DNA of 64,000 bases from assembly GCA_003290165.1 (NCBI GenBank), contig QNQO01000544.1:310001-374000 (forward strand), given 5' to 3'. The DNA is from Berberis thunbergii (Eukaryota > Streptophyta > Magnoliopsida > Ranunculales > Berberidaceae). This document shows, piece by piece, positions 32,421 to 45,061 of the stretch. The notes beneath the pieces are model-generated. The model searched no databases. It worked only from the letters and a program-made list of their open reading frames with translations, and was not told where the DNA came from. The number at the start of each line of letters is the position of its first letter. The first letter of the stretch is position 1. Made by a program: the position numbers and the translations under genes.

Positions 32421-34560
32421 ATGCAGTCTACAGATCCCCAATCCGGTAATGATCACAACAACTCTCCCACTGATGCATCACTGATGGCTCGAGGAGAGGA
32501 TGCATCCTGAATCACCGAACCAATAACATCCGAGAATTATGATCCACTACACGCAATAGTCTAGACAGCCCAGACGACCGTCGCTGCTGCGACGAACCCT
32601 CAGGTAGATTTGCTCATGGCTCAAATGAAATACATGACAAAGATGCTAGAGAAAATCACACAGGAACGCGTTTAGCCACCTGACCTTGCTCTAGCACCGC
32701 CTCAACAAAACTCCACTATCCGAATTCAAGGGAGTGACGAAGCCCTAGCACAACCTCAGCAGGGAAATGTCGAAAGCAGTGAGCTCCACCAAGACAAGAC
32801 TCTGTAGTGTGACAGAATGATTGCTAAGATCTCTTTCAGGATTGGAGTCATGGACCCCAACGTACTCTATGAGTTAGCCAAGCCACCATTTTTTACGAAC
32901 TCATGAAGAAGGCAATGCCAAACAAGTTCACTCTGCCAAAATTTGAAGTGTACGATGGCACTTCCGACCCAATTGATTACATAAGACATTTTCACCACAT
33001 GATGACTCTAAAAGAAACCACGGAGTCGTTCCTGTTCAGAACGTTCCCAACCAACCTCACGTCCACAACAATGAATTAGTTCAACAGCCAGCCTCCGAGG
33101 TCAATAGACTATTTCTAGGCCTCAACCACTACTTTCATTACCAAATTCATCGGGAGCCAGTGGATGAGGAAAGGACCCCACTACCTCTTGCACATCCGAC
33201 AGAAGCCAGAAGAAATGATACGGGAGTATGTCACTTGCTTCACCAACGAGTTAACGATGATTAATGGATCAGTGACAACCAATGTTCTAAAAATCGGCCT
33301 AGGCGCTAGAAGGTAGAAAATCGCCCAGATTAATGGCTGGGCAGGGTTCTGGGCGATTTTTTTTTAATAAGGCTGATTGTGTTCTTATTTTATTTTTCTT
33401 TCCTCTTTTTAAGAAATAAACTATTTAATAGTTTTTTTTATTCAGTATATGTCTAAATGTAGCAAATGATGATTACTTAATGGAATTCTCAAAGGATCTG
33501 CCAGTACCAATTTTACTAATGTAGATTTTATCAAACATGACTGAGGTTATTCATACAATTTGAAGAAAAATAAAAGAGTAAGTTTGGATATTTGTCCAAA
33601 AATTCAATTTTATATAAAGTACCCATCATGACCAACTTCAGTCATTTGAGTTTTAATAAATTTTGTTCATGATTGTTAATTTTTCATGTTTTTAAAATTT
33701 GCATATGTATCTCTGGCATTAAATTGGATGTAATTGATAAGGTATTATGCTTAACTTTTGTAAATTATTAAAGTTATAATACAAAACCTAAGACCGCCTA
33801 GGAGCTAGGCACCTGCTCGCCGCCTGCCCAACTCTTTTTAGAACACTGGCGACAACACAACCACCGTAACTTTCGTCATCAGGCTTAAGAGTGCACATTC
33901 TTCGATGCCCTCAACTTGAAACCTCTAAAAGGCATGGCGGTTCTACTGAAAATAGCACACACACATATCTCCCTCGAATAAATGAAAGCTGCGAGGAGAA
34001 AAAATGAGAAGGAGATAGAGAACCATTCAAGGAAACAAGAAAGGAAATATGAAAGAAGGCGAGATGGCGGACTACGAGATGACAACTGTCATTCAAAGAA
34101 ACATCGGGGCGACAGACGCACAAAGTCCAACCAGCAGGAATCTAGGAAATCACAATTGGCACGACACAATCACGAGCGAATAACCAGCGTAATGAGGAAA
34201 GAATACAAACCATACACAACCTTGAAAACAAGCCGAATCGACATCTTAAAACACATATCAAACTGGGAGAGTGTCAATTGTCCAACCAAGATGAAAGGAG
34301 ACCCAAAAGGATGAGACAAGAGTAGGTATTGCTCTTTTCACAAGGATCACAGACATGATACCAATGACTGCTACAAGTTAAAAGAAGAAATCGAGTATTG
34401 GATCAAGAGAGAACAACTGGACGAGTTTATAGGCGTACCAGACAAACAATTCAAAGGTAAAGTAAAAGTGGATGCTGCAGCCATGGGATCAAAAGAACGG
34501 TCCAGAGAATTTATATACGCTCTACACTGCAGCCACCATGGGAAATAAGCACCTCCCACC
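32421..34560 (+). pseudogene. gag of element B, interrupted by a MITE
   Basis: Begins MQSTDPQSGNDHNNSPTDAS, parallel to the gags of A and D. The core includes FRIGVMDPNVLYELAKPPF, then many stops and frameshifts. The MITE at 33280-33848 interrupts the segment after the conserved YVT..FTNELTM region. Beyond it the sequence resumes and reaches YCSFHKDHRHDTNDCYKLK, the zinc-knuckle-like motif. The copy is inactive. Confidence 0.82.
33280..33848. mobile_element. hAT MITE, family 1 copy 2, inside gag
   Basis: Begins CAATGTTCTAAAAATCGG and ends TTTTTAGAACACTG. Flanking 8-bp sequences GTGACAAC (33272-33279) and GCGACAAC (33849-33856) differ at one base. It shares long stretches with 12221-12866, including GGATCTGCC and the TAATTGATAAGGTATTATGC region. 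It lacks a transposase. Confidence 0.9.
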
Positions 34561-35019
34561 CGAACAAACCTATATCGAAGTCGAAAGGTCAACGCTCTGG
34601 AGGCAGCTACACAAACCAACTAAAAAACCCTGATAGCGGATACAAATTCAACCAAAGTCACTTATAAAGGAATCAACAGCGATAAACTCTATCAGGCCCT
34701 AACAAGCAATGCCAAATGGGGAGCAATAACAACCCAAGCAAAGAAGGTCATAAATTAAAGGGGACTGCAGGGGCACGAACGCCAACGCAAGGATAGACAT
34801 TAGCGATGCAAAAATTAAAGAAGAAACACTCCACAGTGTAATAAAGCCACTCCAGAAAAAACAACCGCTATAAATGGTCAAATAATCAATAAAGTTTCAT
34901 TTTCGAAATCAACTTCTCACAAAGGCAAACAACTTCATAGCAAAGCTATACAAAACAATTGGCGTAAAAAGCCCAAAAGGAATCAAGATGCAAGTCAGGT
35001 ATTCACAAAAAACTTATGG

Positions 35020-36050
35020 TCTGATCAACCAAAGAAGTAAAATGACTTTGGGTCGACTAGAGTGTCGCACCAAACAAAGTAAAAGTTGGACACCTGAGTA
35101 AAACTAAACACAAAAACTTCGAATCGACCGAGATATCGAGTTAACGAATTAAAATTGGATGAACGAGTCAACTAAGTAAAATGACTTAAGGTCGACTAGA
35201 TTGTCACACCAAACAAAGTAAAAGTTGAACACCCGAGTCAAACAAAACACATAAACTTTGAATCGTCCGAGATGTCGAGTTAACGAAATAAAAGTTGGAC
35301 GAACGAGTCAACTAAGTTAAAATGACTTTGGGTCGACTAAAGTGTCGCATCAAACGAAGCAAAAGTTGGACACCCGAGTCAAATAAAACACAAAAACTTT
35401 GAATCGGCCGAGATGTCTAGTTAACAAAGTAAAAGTTGGACGAACAAGTCAACTAAATAAAATGACTTTGATTCGACTAGAGTGTCACACCAAATGAAGT
35501 AAAAGTTGGACACCCGAGTCAAACCAAACACAGAAACTTTGAATCAACCGGGAGGTTGAGTTAACGAAGTAAAAGTTGGATGAACGAGTCAACTAAGTAA
35601 ACCAACTTCAGGTCGACTAAAGTGCCGCACCAAACGAAGTAAAAGTTGGACACCCAAGTCAAACTAAACACATAAACTTGTAATCGACCAAGATGTCAAG
35701 TTAATGAAGTAAAAGTTGGACAAATGAGTCAACTAAGTAAAATGACTTTGGATCGACTAGAGTGTCGCACCAAATGAAGTAAAAGTTGGACACCCAAGTT
35801 AAACTAACTTCAAATCGATCGAGATGTCGAGTTAACGAAGTTAAAGTTGGACGAACGAGTCAACTAAGTAAAATGACTTTGGGTCGACTAGAGTGTCGCA
35901 CCAACAAAGTAAAAGTTGGACACCCGAATCAAACTAAACACAAAAACTTTGAATTGACCGAGATGTCGAGCTCACGAAGTAAAGGTTGAATGAATGAGTC
36001 AACTAAGTAAAGTGATTTCGGGACTACTAGAGTGTCACACCAATGAAACA
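35020..36050 (-). repeat. tandem array of about seven 139-bp dimeric units (element B)
   Basis: GTAAAAGTTGGACACCCGAG-type words recur at about 35083, 35218, 35361, 35500, 35639, 35779 and 35910, about 139 bases apart. Each unit has two related halves of about 70 bp, one with the GAGATGTCGAGTTAACG stretch and one with GGTCGACTAGAGTGTCGCAC. The first half is the reverse complement of the 68-bp unit of element A. The array lies beyond the 3' end of the antisense gene. Confidence 0.9.
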
Positions 36051-36386
36051 GATTGAATGAATGAGTCAATTGAGTAAAACAACTTCATGTCATGTTGAGT
36101 TAGCGAAGTAAAGATCGAGCGGATAATTCAACAAAGTGGAAGACAACAAAATAGCTTTCTACAAAAATTCGGAGAGGACAAACACAAGATCAAGACACTC
36201 GTGCTAATGCATAGGAAAATTCAAATCACCAAATGATTGCTACAGACATATATGTGAAACATCAAAGCTCAAACATAAATTATCACGATAACGACATATG
36301 AACAAAGTCAACACGAAGAAAAATAAAGGAACCAACTCTTGTCATTCAAAATCCATTTGATTACATTCAAAAATAGCAATAGAAGA

Positions 36387-37727
36387 CTACGAGGAAAGAT
36401 CTATAACATCCTCAACAATACCACTAGTAGGAGCCGGATCACCAACATGGACTCTTTCTTTAGGAGGAGGCGACTCTTTAGCCATTGGGTCACCCAGAGG
36501 ATTTTTGGCAGCACCTTCTACAACTTCGAAGGTTCGATAGACTAGATGACAATACTAAGACAAGTCGACACCAAGACCTTTGATATAATCCAGAAGCTCA
36601 GTCCAACCATCAACAACATGCTGGCAATCTACCACCTCCATAACACATAGTCTATCCTTAACAGAAGCAAGCTCACTTCTTATTGTGATGAGTTGGCCCT
36701 CAGTAGTAGTGAGCATTGCGGAGGAATCATCATTGGCCTCGTCAAGTGAAGACAACAATTGCTCCATTTTATTTTCAGCAACGTCGCGATTGTTGGAGTG
36801 CTTTATCATGGCCCACACAGCCTCGTCATGAAGCGCCTTCTCAGAGGAAAGTTTTTTCTCCACATCGTGCAAACGTGTGTGGATGCCTTCTAGGTCATCT
36901 CTCAGGGATTCAAGCGCGACCACAGATCGATCCCGTGAATCCTCCACCTCAGCCAACGACGCCGGAACATCACACTTTTAACGCATCATACTAGTAATGA
37001 ACATGGAAGAATACCAATAGCAGTGCGAAAAGCTTCCTCTCCAAAGAAATCATAAGATTGTGATTGATCTGATGACTCAAGCCCATTACACCTGCATAGG
37101 CAAGATGAGTCATCCCCTCCATTATAAGCCTAACATCCTCCTCAAGATGAAGGTTCGGGTTCAGCATGGACATCGAGGGCCTCTCCACCTACTGTCTATG
37201 CCATTAATTTATCAACTTACATGTGCCATCCTGCATGCCAAAATGAAAGAACCAGCAGAAATTTCCATCCGATTTAACTAGGATCTCCTCATGAGTAAAG
37301 AATGCGAGGATCAGGTACTATGGAGGAACCGCCACCACCCATGGGCGGGAAAGACGAAGGAACTACATGAGAACCTCCATCGCCATCTCATCGTTCAATA
37401 GAAACAGAACAGATGGCAATCCCAATGACAACAGAAGAATTCAAGTAAGCTGCGGAAGGAGGAACCTCCATCCCTCCATTAGCAAGAGGGGAAGGAGAAG
37501 GACAATACTGCAACTCAGAAACTCAATCACGACTAACAAGCTCTTTAGATTGAACAATAGCCAATTGGAACATCTTGTTATCCAAGGACTGAGGATCCTC
37601 ATCAGAACACTTGACAACATCAAGGCCGCCATAAGCAGAGAAAAGTTTCTCGAACTGTATTTTCTCACTCCTTTCCTGAGCCAACTTCATCTCTTCCACC
37701 TCCTATAGAGAGCAATGATCTTCCCTC
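36387..37727 (-). pseudogene. antisense accessory gene of element B, 3' part
   Basis: The minus strand encodes the C-terminal half. A SEKIQFEKLFSAYG-type region matches element A, followed by a proline/glycine-rich stretch and then a coiled coil (DRSVVALESLRDDLEGIHTR to ELASVKDRLCVMEVVD), VDGWTELLDYIKGLGVDLS and an acidic tail ending VEDVIDLSS at the stop 36387. It is cut at 37728 by the CACTA insertion. Several stops are present. Protein role unknown; the coiled coil suggests self-association (inference). Confidence 0.75.
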
Positions 37728-37914
37728 CACTATACCAAAATGGGCAATTAGTAACATTAATATTTTTTAATTTGTAACTCTTCATTATGTTAGAAGTCTT
37801 GTAACCTAAAAATATGCTACTAACTATTGAGTTAAGTTACTAAAATGAATTGATAATTTTAATAAATATAATATTTATAAAAATAACTAAGAAGGGAATA
37901 TATTAAATTAAAAT

Positions 37915-38225
37915 AGTTAAGTTTCCCTTTTACTGTTCATACCGATCTTTGCAAAGCCCTTACAAAATCCATCTTGGACTTCAGAAATCTCTCTCTCAAT
38001 CGAAGATCTCTCGTCACTCTTTAGATATCTCCATCGCTCTTGATTGAAGATCTCTGCATCACTCTCGATCGATCTCTTCTTCACTCCATCAAAGACCTCT
38101 CCATCAATTTCAATGCCATTGTTGTTGATCGATCTCTCCATCGATTTCTATCTCTGTTGATTTCAATAACTTGTGTTTGTGTTGTGAAGTAGATGTGATT
38201 TCGCGGTTAGAATCCAATCAAAGGT
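37915..38225. other. leader-like CT-rich sequence in the CACTA
   Basis: Repeated ATCGATCTCTCC- and GAAGATCTCTC-type words resemble a plant 5' untranslated leader and may come from a captured gene start. No ATG-initiated frame of note is seen on the plus strand. Confidence 0.3.
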
Positions 38226-38837
38226 ATGATCTAATCAAGTAAATATGAAATTGCATAGTTTTTTGAGGTGGAATCCGATTGAAATTGCATATTCATAGCT
38301 AATTTGATTTGGTGAATTGACATTTGAATAGCTTAATTATCAGCTTAATCCGTTTGAGCACTGTTCGTATTGGAATTAGAGGAGAGATTGAATTGGATCT
38401 CAACGAATAGCTCTGTAAGCATTTTAATTCCTTCAACTCCAACGTAATATTAGCTTCACCATGTCTTTTCTGATTTTGATTTCATCTAGGTGTTATCTTC
38501 TTCCCTAAAAGTTTCTCATGTATAAGGAATTCTGTAAGTAGTGGTTGAGTTTGAGGTAAATTCAATAAGTTATGTTTATTCATTTGTGTAAATCATATAC
38601 TGTTATAAGCTAGAATACTCCTGGGACACTATGTATGGAAACAATGAAGGGTGCATACATGCAGAATTTATAGTGATAGCAACAATGTAGCTCTAGTTGC
38701 AGTTACATGGGCACGCAGTCACAGACCAGTATAGAGAGTTCAACTGAAATGTCATAAGAATGAGCAAACTGATTGACATTGTCAAATCCACGAGATTTTA
38801 ATTTCATAATTGGTAAAACTTTGTTATATATTTTGCT

Positions 38838-38932
38838 TTGTAGATCAGAGACACTGTTTAATTAATCGAGGATTGCAATTGCCAGGAAGTTCTGCACTAG
38901 AGCGCTTTTGCAGTCACCAGTGTGCTGAGGTA
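38838..38932 (+). pseudogene. exon-like captured fragment in the CACTA
   Basis: Between an AG acceptor after ...AGATC and a GGTACT donor, the plus strand reads GLQLPGSSALERFCSHQCAE. I do not recognise the gene. Proposed as captured coding sequence because of the splice-like borders. Confidence 0.35.
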
Positions 38933-39439
38933 CTTTTAATTTTTCTATTGTAGTTTTTCTGTAGGACTGATAAATCTATTTCAAAATTTATTTTTTCATT
39001 TGTAGAAGTTTTGACGAATTCGCTGATGTTGAGTTAGTTTTCATTTTGTTGTTGCAGCTTTTCTAGTCAATTTTATTCTTGCTGATTTTCTATTTTCTAA
39101 ATTGTGCTTAAGCATGTTCTTGAGTGCTTTAAACATTATTACATTTTTGTACTCTGAATTTATTAGTGGTTTGATGCAATATGGTTGTCTGTGGGCATTG
39201 TTGGCAATTGGTCATATGATAATTAGTTGTTTATTCATTTAATTTCTAAACATATCTTCATATGAGTATTCAACTATTCACAAGTTGTCTGACATTAATT
39301 TGTTTTCTGTGATAACTAGTTAATGAGGAACAGTGAGGTTTAATAATCTGGTAGTTTGCAGTAGATGATGAACCTGAAAATTCTGCATAACTGTAACAAT
39401 GTGACTCTGTTCAGTGTGATACTATTATATCTTCAACTA

Positions 39440-39590
39440 GGCAGGGTGTTGGATGGATGGATCAGAGAAAACATTGAAAAGTCTAAGGAATATATGAAAA
39501 TTTTAGCTAGAATCCCAAGAGCCGAAAATTTCTATCAAGTATCAAAAGCATGCATAGCGAGGATTTCCAATTATCCATCAAAGAAAGTAC
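39440..39590 (+). pseudogene. exon-like captured fragment in the CACTA (host gene unknown)
   Basis: An open stretch reads GRVLDGWIRENIEKSKEYMK followed by ILARIPRAENFYQVSKACIA and ISNYPSKK. The composition is that of a normal soluble protein rather than a transposase. I could not assign it to a family. It is preceded by an AG and embedded in AT-rich intron-like sequence. Confidence 0.45.
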
Positions 39591-40007
39591 GATTAATTTT
39601 TGTCTTATTCACTATGCCCTCGAATGAAAACTTCAGAGAAGCCAAGGCAAGCATAAATTTCCCTTAATATTTATAACATCGAAAAGCCTTACAAGACTAA
39701 GGTACACTACATGGGAATTTTAGTTACATTGAAACCCAAAGCTGCGCGAAGATTGAAGACTGCCTAACCAAGGAAACCACTGTTCTGGATGCTCTACAGT
39801 ATAAAATTTACACACGGGATACTATAAATTTTGCATGTATGTAGCCTTAGCTGTTATAAGGTGCACTATGAAGGTTAGAAGAAGTTTGTGATACATTCTT
39901 TCTTCAACCATCCAAAAGATCTGTCTGTCTTGGAAAGCAGTAGTTGGAATAAATATTGATTTGTCGCTTCTTATTTGTTTTGTTTTATGGGATTGGTTAG
40001 TTCACTC

Positions 40008-40525
40008 TGTTGGAGTTTGTATAGCAAATAACCAACATTAAAGACAAAATATGTGTATTTTGATTTAAGAAAGGATGTGCCTAATCAATACACTCTTTTG
40101 TTCTCTATATATTGAAGAGAAAATTTTTCAAACACATTAATTTTTTCTAGAGTTATTTATTCTTCTTCACTTCTAAGAGAAATTGCATTCGGTAAATTCG
40201 CCAGAACCAACACCCTTGTGCTACGGTGTTGGTATTAGATAGTTGAATCCTGGTAGTCAGACGCCTAAAAAACTACAACACCGAGTAGGGGCGAATTCTA
40301 TCTATAGGACATAGCATATCCGTTAGCCTCTATCTACAAATCAAGACATACCAACTCCGTCAATTTAAGATAGTGATTTCGCCAGCCTCTATCTACAATA
40401 CAAGTTAGTGGATTTATTTATTTTATTTGATTTTGTTGTAATCAATTTATAATACAAATAGTATTTGTATTGTTACATTATTTATTTCAAACAAATTTAT
40501 ACATTGCTCTAATTGTTCTCCAAGA
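40008..40525 (+). repeat. 5' LTR of the copia element
   Basis: Starts TGTTGGAGTTTGTATAGC and ends CCAAGA, matching the 3' copy ending CCAACA. It includes a TCTATATATTGAAGAG TATA-like stretch. Confidence 0.9.
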
Positions 40526-40541
40526 ATTTATAGACAGAATT

Positions 40542-41396
40542 ATGGAACAATCAGTTAATGGCGTCAAATCCCATGTTGAGAAACCAAACAAGTTCAAGGG
40601 TATGGATTTCAAATGCTGGCAACAGAAGATGTTGTTCTATCTAACAACCTTGAACCTTGCTCATATTGTCAAGGAAGATGTTCCTGTCACGGAAGGATAT
40701 GATATTTCCACAAATCAGTTTAATGCAATTGATGCATGGAAACTTAGTGAGTTTTTATGCAGGAACTATATCCTAAACAGTCTCGATGATACGTTGTATG
40801 ATGTGTATAGATCATACAAAACAACAAAAGAACTTTGGGATTCTCTGGAGAATAAATATAAAATTGAAGATGTCGGTTCAAAGAAGTTCATCATTGGAAA
40901 ATTTTTAAAGTACCAAATGATAGACTCGAAGATTGTTGTGAACCAAGTGGAGGAACTCCAGATTATGATCCTAGAACTTGCTTTAGAGGGAATGGAATTG
41001 CCACACCAATTTGCAGTCAGGGCTATCATTGAGAAATGGCCTCCATCTTGGAACGATTTCAACATTCATCTCAAACATAAGAAGACTGATAATGGAGGAT
41101 TTGGTTATCAAATTAAGGGTTCAAGAAGATCACCGCAAGAGTAAGGGAATGAACACTTTTGAGTTCGACGCCAAAGCCAATGTTGTTGAGGATGAAAACA
41201 AGTCCAAGCCTAAGTACAAAATTCAGAAAAAGAAAAACAAGTATGATGGAAAATGTCCACACTCACATGCACTTGCCCCAAAAGGAAATAATTTCAAACA
41301 AATTAAAGGTACATGTTGGGTATGTGGAAAGCCTAGACACAAGGCACAATATTGTCGCCACAAGAAGGAGAATCCTACTACAAACAATAAAACCTA
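40542..41396 (+). pseudogene. copia gag (UBN2-type) with zinc knuckle
   Basis: Starts MEQSVNGVKSHVEKPNKFKG and has the copia gag core with YKTTKELWDSLENKYK. A frameshift near 41100 separates it from the C-terminal part containing CWVCGKPRHKAQYCRHKK, a CCHC knuckle. Gag packages the element RNA. The frameshift prevents one continuous polyprotein. Confidence 0.87.
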
Positions 41397-41442
41397 AGCC
41401 AATATTGCTGAAGACTTTGTTGGTGTTGTTTCTGAAGTCAAT

Positions 41443-41640
41443 ATGATTACAGATAGTAAGGATTGGTGGGTTGACACTGGTGCAACAAGGCACATATGTG
41501 AAAACCGAAATATGTTTGTCACCTACACTCCTATCAATGGTGAAGAAAAGTTGTTCATGGGTAATGCATCTACTGCAAGTGTTGTTAGCAAAGGGAAAGT
41601 GGTCCTAAAATTTACATCTGGCAAGGACTTACCCTGATGG
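41443..41640 (+). pseudogene. copia protease
   Basis: DWWVDTGATRHICENRNMF contains the DTGA active-site motif of the copia aspartic protease, followed by LFMGNASTASVVSKGKVVL. A TGA ends the frame at 41638, and the conserved continuation appears in another frame. Confidence 0.85.
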
Positions 41641-41773
41641 ATGTATTGCATGTTCCTCAAATTACTAAGAATCTTGTGAATGGTCCTGTTATAAGTCAAA
41701 AAGGTTTTTAACTTGTATTTGAATCTGATAAGTTCATTCTTACTAAAGGGGAACATTTGTTGGGAAATGCTAC

Positions 41774-43021
41774 TTGAGTGAAGGGATTTTTAAGCTCAAA
41801 GTATTATTTTTGGATGATAGTATTAATATAAATAATAATAATTCTACTTATTTGCTCGAGTCTTCTACAATATGGCATGATAGATTTGGACATGTTAATT
41901 TTAGATCTTTACGTAGAATGTTTAATCTTGGCTTACTACCTAAATGTACAATTGACAATTTACATAAATGTGAAACTTGTGTAGAATCAAAATTTGCCAG
42001 TAAATCTTATAAGTCTGTAATGGAAAAATCAAATGAATAGTTAGGATTAATACATACAGATTTGAGTGATTTCAAATCAAACCCAACTCGCGGAGGAAAA
42101 AATTATTACATTACTTTCATATGAGTACAGTAAGTAATGTTATGTTTATCTACTACATACCAAAGATGAGACTTTGAATATGTTCAAGACATATAAGGTT
42201 GAAGTCGAAAATCAATTAAACAAGAAAATCAAAATTCTAAGATCAGATAGAGGAGAAGAATATGACTCCAATACCTTTATAAAATTTTGTGCTTCACATG
42301 GAATTATTCATCAAATGACTATACCATACACTCCTCAACAGAATGGGGTTGTAGAGCGTAAAAACAGAACTTTGAAAAACATGATTAGTTCCATGTTAAA
42401 TAGTCCTGGGTTGTCATTAAAAATGTGGGGTGAAACCTTTCTTACTGCAAACACCATCTTGAATAGAATCTCATCAAAGAAAAGTGATCAAACTCCATAT
42501 GAAAAATGGAACAAAAGACAACCAACCTATAAAATACTGAAAGTGTGGGGTTGTCTAGCAAAGGTTCAAGTACCACTTCTAAAAAGGGTTAAACTTGGAC
42601 CTAAAACGGTTGAATGTGTGTTTATTGGATATGTCAATAATAGTGCAGCATACCGGTTTTCAGTCATTAAATCGAGAATTTCAGGTATTCATACGAATAC
42701 TATCATTAAGTCTAATGATGCTGAATTTTTTGAGAATATCTTTCCTTACAATGATAGGCTTACTGGAAATAAAAGAAAAACACGTGATTTTAATCAGTCT
42801 AATGACGCTTCATCATCCAGTGTTCAAGATAAAGACTTGGAACCGAATGAGTCTACACCGGTTGTCCAAGAACAACAAATAGAGCCAAGGAGAGGGAAAA
42901 GAGTCAAGATTGCTAAAGATTTTGGACTTGACTTTTTAACGTTTCTCACTAAGGGTGAACCACAAACCTACAAAGCAACTATCACCTCTTCTGAATCTAT
43001 TTATTGGAAAAAAATAAATAA
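41774..43021 (+). pseudogene. copia integrase
   Basis: The GAG-pre-integrase zinc region is WHDRFGHVNFRSLRRM then CETCVESKFASKSYK. The core has ILRSDRGEEYDSNTFIKFC and IPYTPQQNGVVERKNRTLKN, containing an acidic residue and the QNG..ER signature. The C-terminal part holds KVWGCLAKVQVP and FIGY. Stops at about 42038 and 42122 split the domain. Confidence 0.88.
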
Positions 43022-43680
43022 ATAGTGAAATTCATTCTATCTTACAAAACCATACGTGGAAATTAGTAGATCTACCTCCAGGTTGTAGGCCAATAGGTTA
43101 CAAATGGATTTTTAAAAGAAAGTTAAAGTCTGATGGTACAATAGAAAAATATAAGGCTCGTCTAGTAGCCAAAGGATATTGTCAAAAACAAGGGCAAGAT
43201 TTCTTTGACACTTACTCACCAGTGACTAGAATTACATCCATTAGGATGCTAATTGCAATTGCTTTTGTTTATAATTTGGAGATACGCCAAATGGATGTAA
43301 AAACAACATTTTTAAATGGTGAATTAGATGAAGAAATCTATATGGAACAACTCGAAGGTTTTGTAGCAAAAGGTCAAGAGAAAAATGTTTGTAAGCTTGT
43401 AAAGTCTCTTTATTGACTTAAACCAGCACCTAAACAATGGCATGAAAAGTTTGATCATACAATGATATCACAGGATTTTGGATCAATGAATGTAATAAAT
43501 GTGTTTACATCAAACAATTTGACAATGGTTCTATTGTCATTGTATGTTTGTATGTTGATGACATGCTCATCATGGGACCAAACTTGGATATCATAAACTC
43601 AACTAAGAAATTATTGAACTCGAGTTTTGCTATGAAAGATATGGGTAAAGCATATGTAATTTTGGGAATAATTTTTTAAG
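43022..43680 (+). pseudogene. copia reverse transcriptase
   Basis: Conserved stretches are YKWIFKRKLKSDGTIEKYKA, RLVAKGYCQKQGQDFFDTYS, IRQMDVKTTFLNGELDEEIY and, after a stop and a frameshift, VCLYVDDMLIMG with the YVDD catalytic motif intact. The stop at 43414 (SLY then TGA) replaces the usual GLKQAPR tryptophan/glycine context. Confidence 0.9.
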
Positions 43681-43809
43681 AAATAATGATGGCTACATAC
43701 TTACCCAATCACATTATGTGAAAGCAATTTTGCGAAAATTTGGTCATTTTGATAGCAATCCGGCTAAAACACCTTATAATCCAAATTGCCATCTCAAGAA
43801 GAATAAGGG

Positions 43810-44465
43810 ATAAAGTGTCTCTCAATTGGAATACTCACGTATCATTGGGACACTACAATACATTACAAATTGTACTAGACCGGATATTGCTTGCTCAGTA
43901 AATAGATTGGCTAGATATATTATCATACCATCCAAAGACCATTAGGTAGCTTTGGTCAGAGTATTGCATACTTGAAGTTCACAATCAACTATGGATTACA
44001 TTATACAAAATATCCTCTAGTTTTGGAAGGATATACGAATGCTAATTGGATATCTGGAAAAACTGCAAAATCCACAAGTGGATATGTATTTACACTTTGT
44101 GGGGCAACAGTGTCGTGGAAATCACAAAAAAAAAATGTGTATAGCACGTTCTACAATGCAATCTGAATTTATAGCCTTAGATCAAACTGTTGAAGAAGCA
44201 GATTGGCTGAGAAAATTTTTAGAAGATATTCCGTTATGGCCTCAACCTGTGACTGCTATATGTATTCACTGTGACTGCATGGCAGCCATTGCGCGAGCAA
44301 AAAATAACATTTACAATGGCAAGTCTAAGCACATAAGATGGCGGCACAACACAATAAAACAATTGCTAAAAAACTGGGATCATTTCAATTGACTATGTGA
44401 AGTCAAAGGAGAATATTGCGGATCAACTTACAAAGGGTATACCAAAAGAGCAAGTGTTAAAATTA
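43810..44465 (+). pseudogene. copia RNase H
   Basis: [20 protein letters not shown] then [20 protein letters not shown] and SKHIRWRHNTIKQLL match the C-terminal copia RNase H. Frameshifts occur near 44130 and 44390. The frame ends just before the 3' non-coding region. Confidence 0.88.
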
Positions 44466-45061
44466 TAGAGGGGAATGAGCTTAAAGCCAATCCAATGAGA
44501 AGTATACTTGGCGGAAACCTAACCTAACCAAATGAAATTTCAAGGCCTAGGTTCAAAAAGGCAAATTAGTTAGGTGAAACTTAAAGAATAAAGTGTACAC
44601 AATTACTCATTCCTATGATAAGAAATGTATACAACCTGTGATGGTCAGTGTGAATATTTATTTATTCTTAATGACACTAATCTCTTAAGAGATAAGATGA
44701 ATACAACATGGCATTAATAATCTGTCACCTACATAGGAGTAAATGTGGGGTCGCATTTATGAGAATGATATGGCTGAGTTCTCTAAAGCTCTCATGAATT
44801 CAGAATTTGTTCAAGACCAAAATGAACACAATCGTATGAATTGAAAAATGTGAAGATATAATATGTGTGATGTTCATTATCTTGATTTACTAAACATGGT
44901 GAACAAATCAATGTCTCTTATACACACTGCATCACTGGTAAATCCGATAAGTATTCACTAAGGAAGGTTCATGTCCAAAAGGTACCTCTCCCGATGCATA
45001 TTATGTCTAAGTTTCTCTCTAGAAGACAACTTTGTATATTTACTATACAAATGTAGGGTAT

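Noticed and set aside
35020..36050. CRISPR-like regular repeats
   Set aside because: Units are contiguous tandem copies with no unique spacers, in a plant retroelement.
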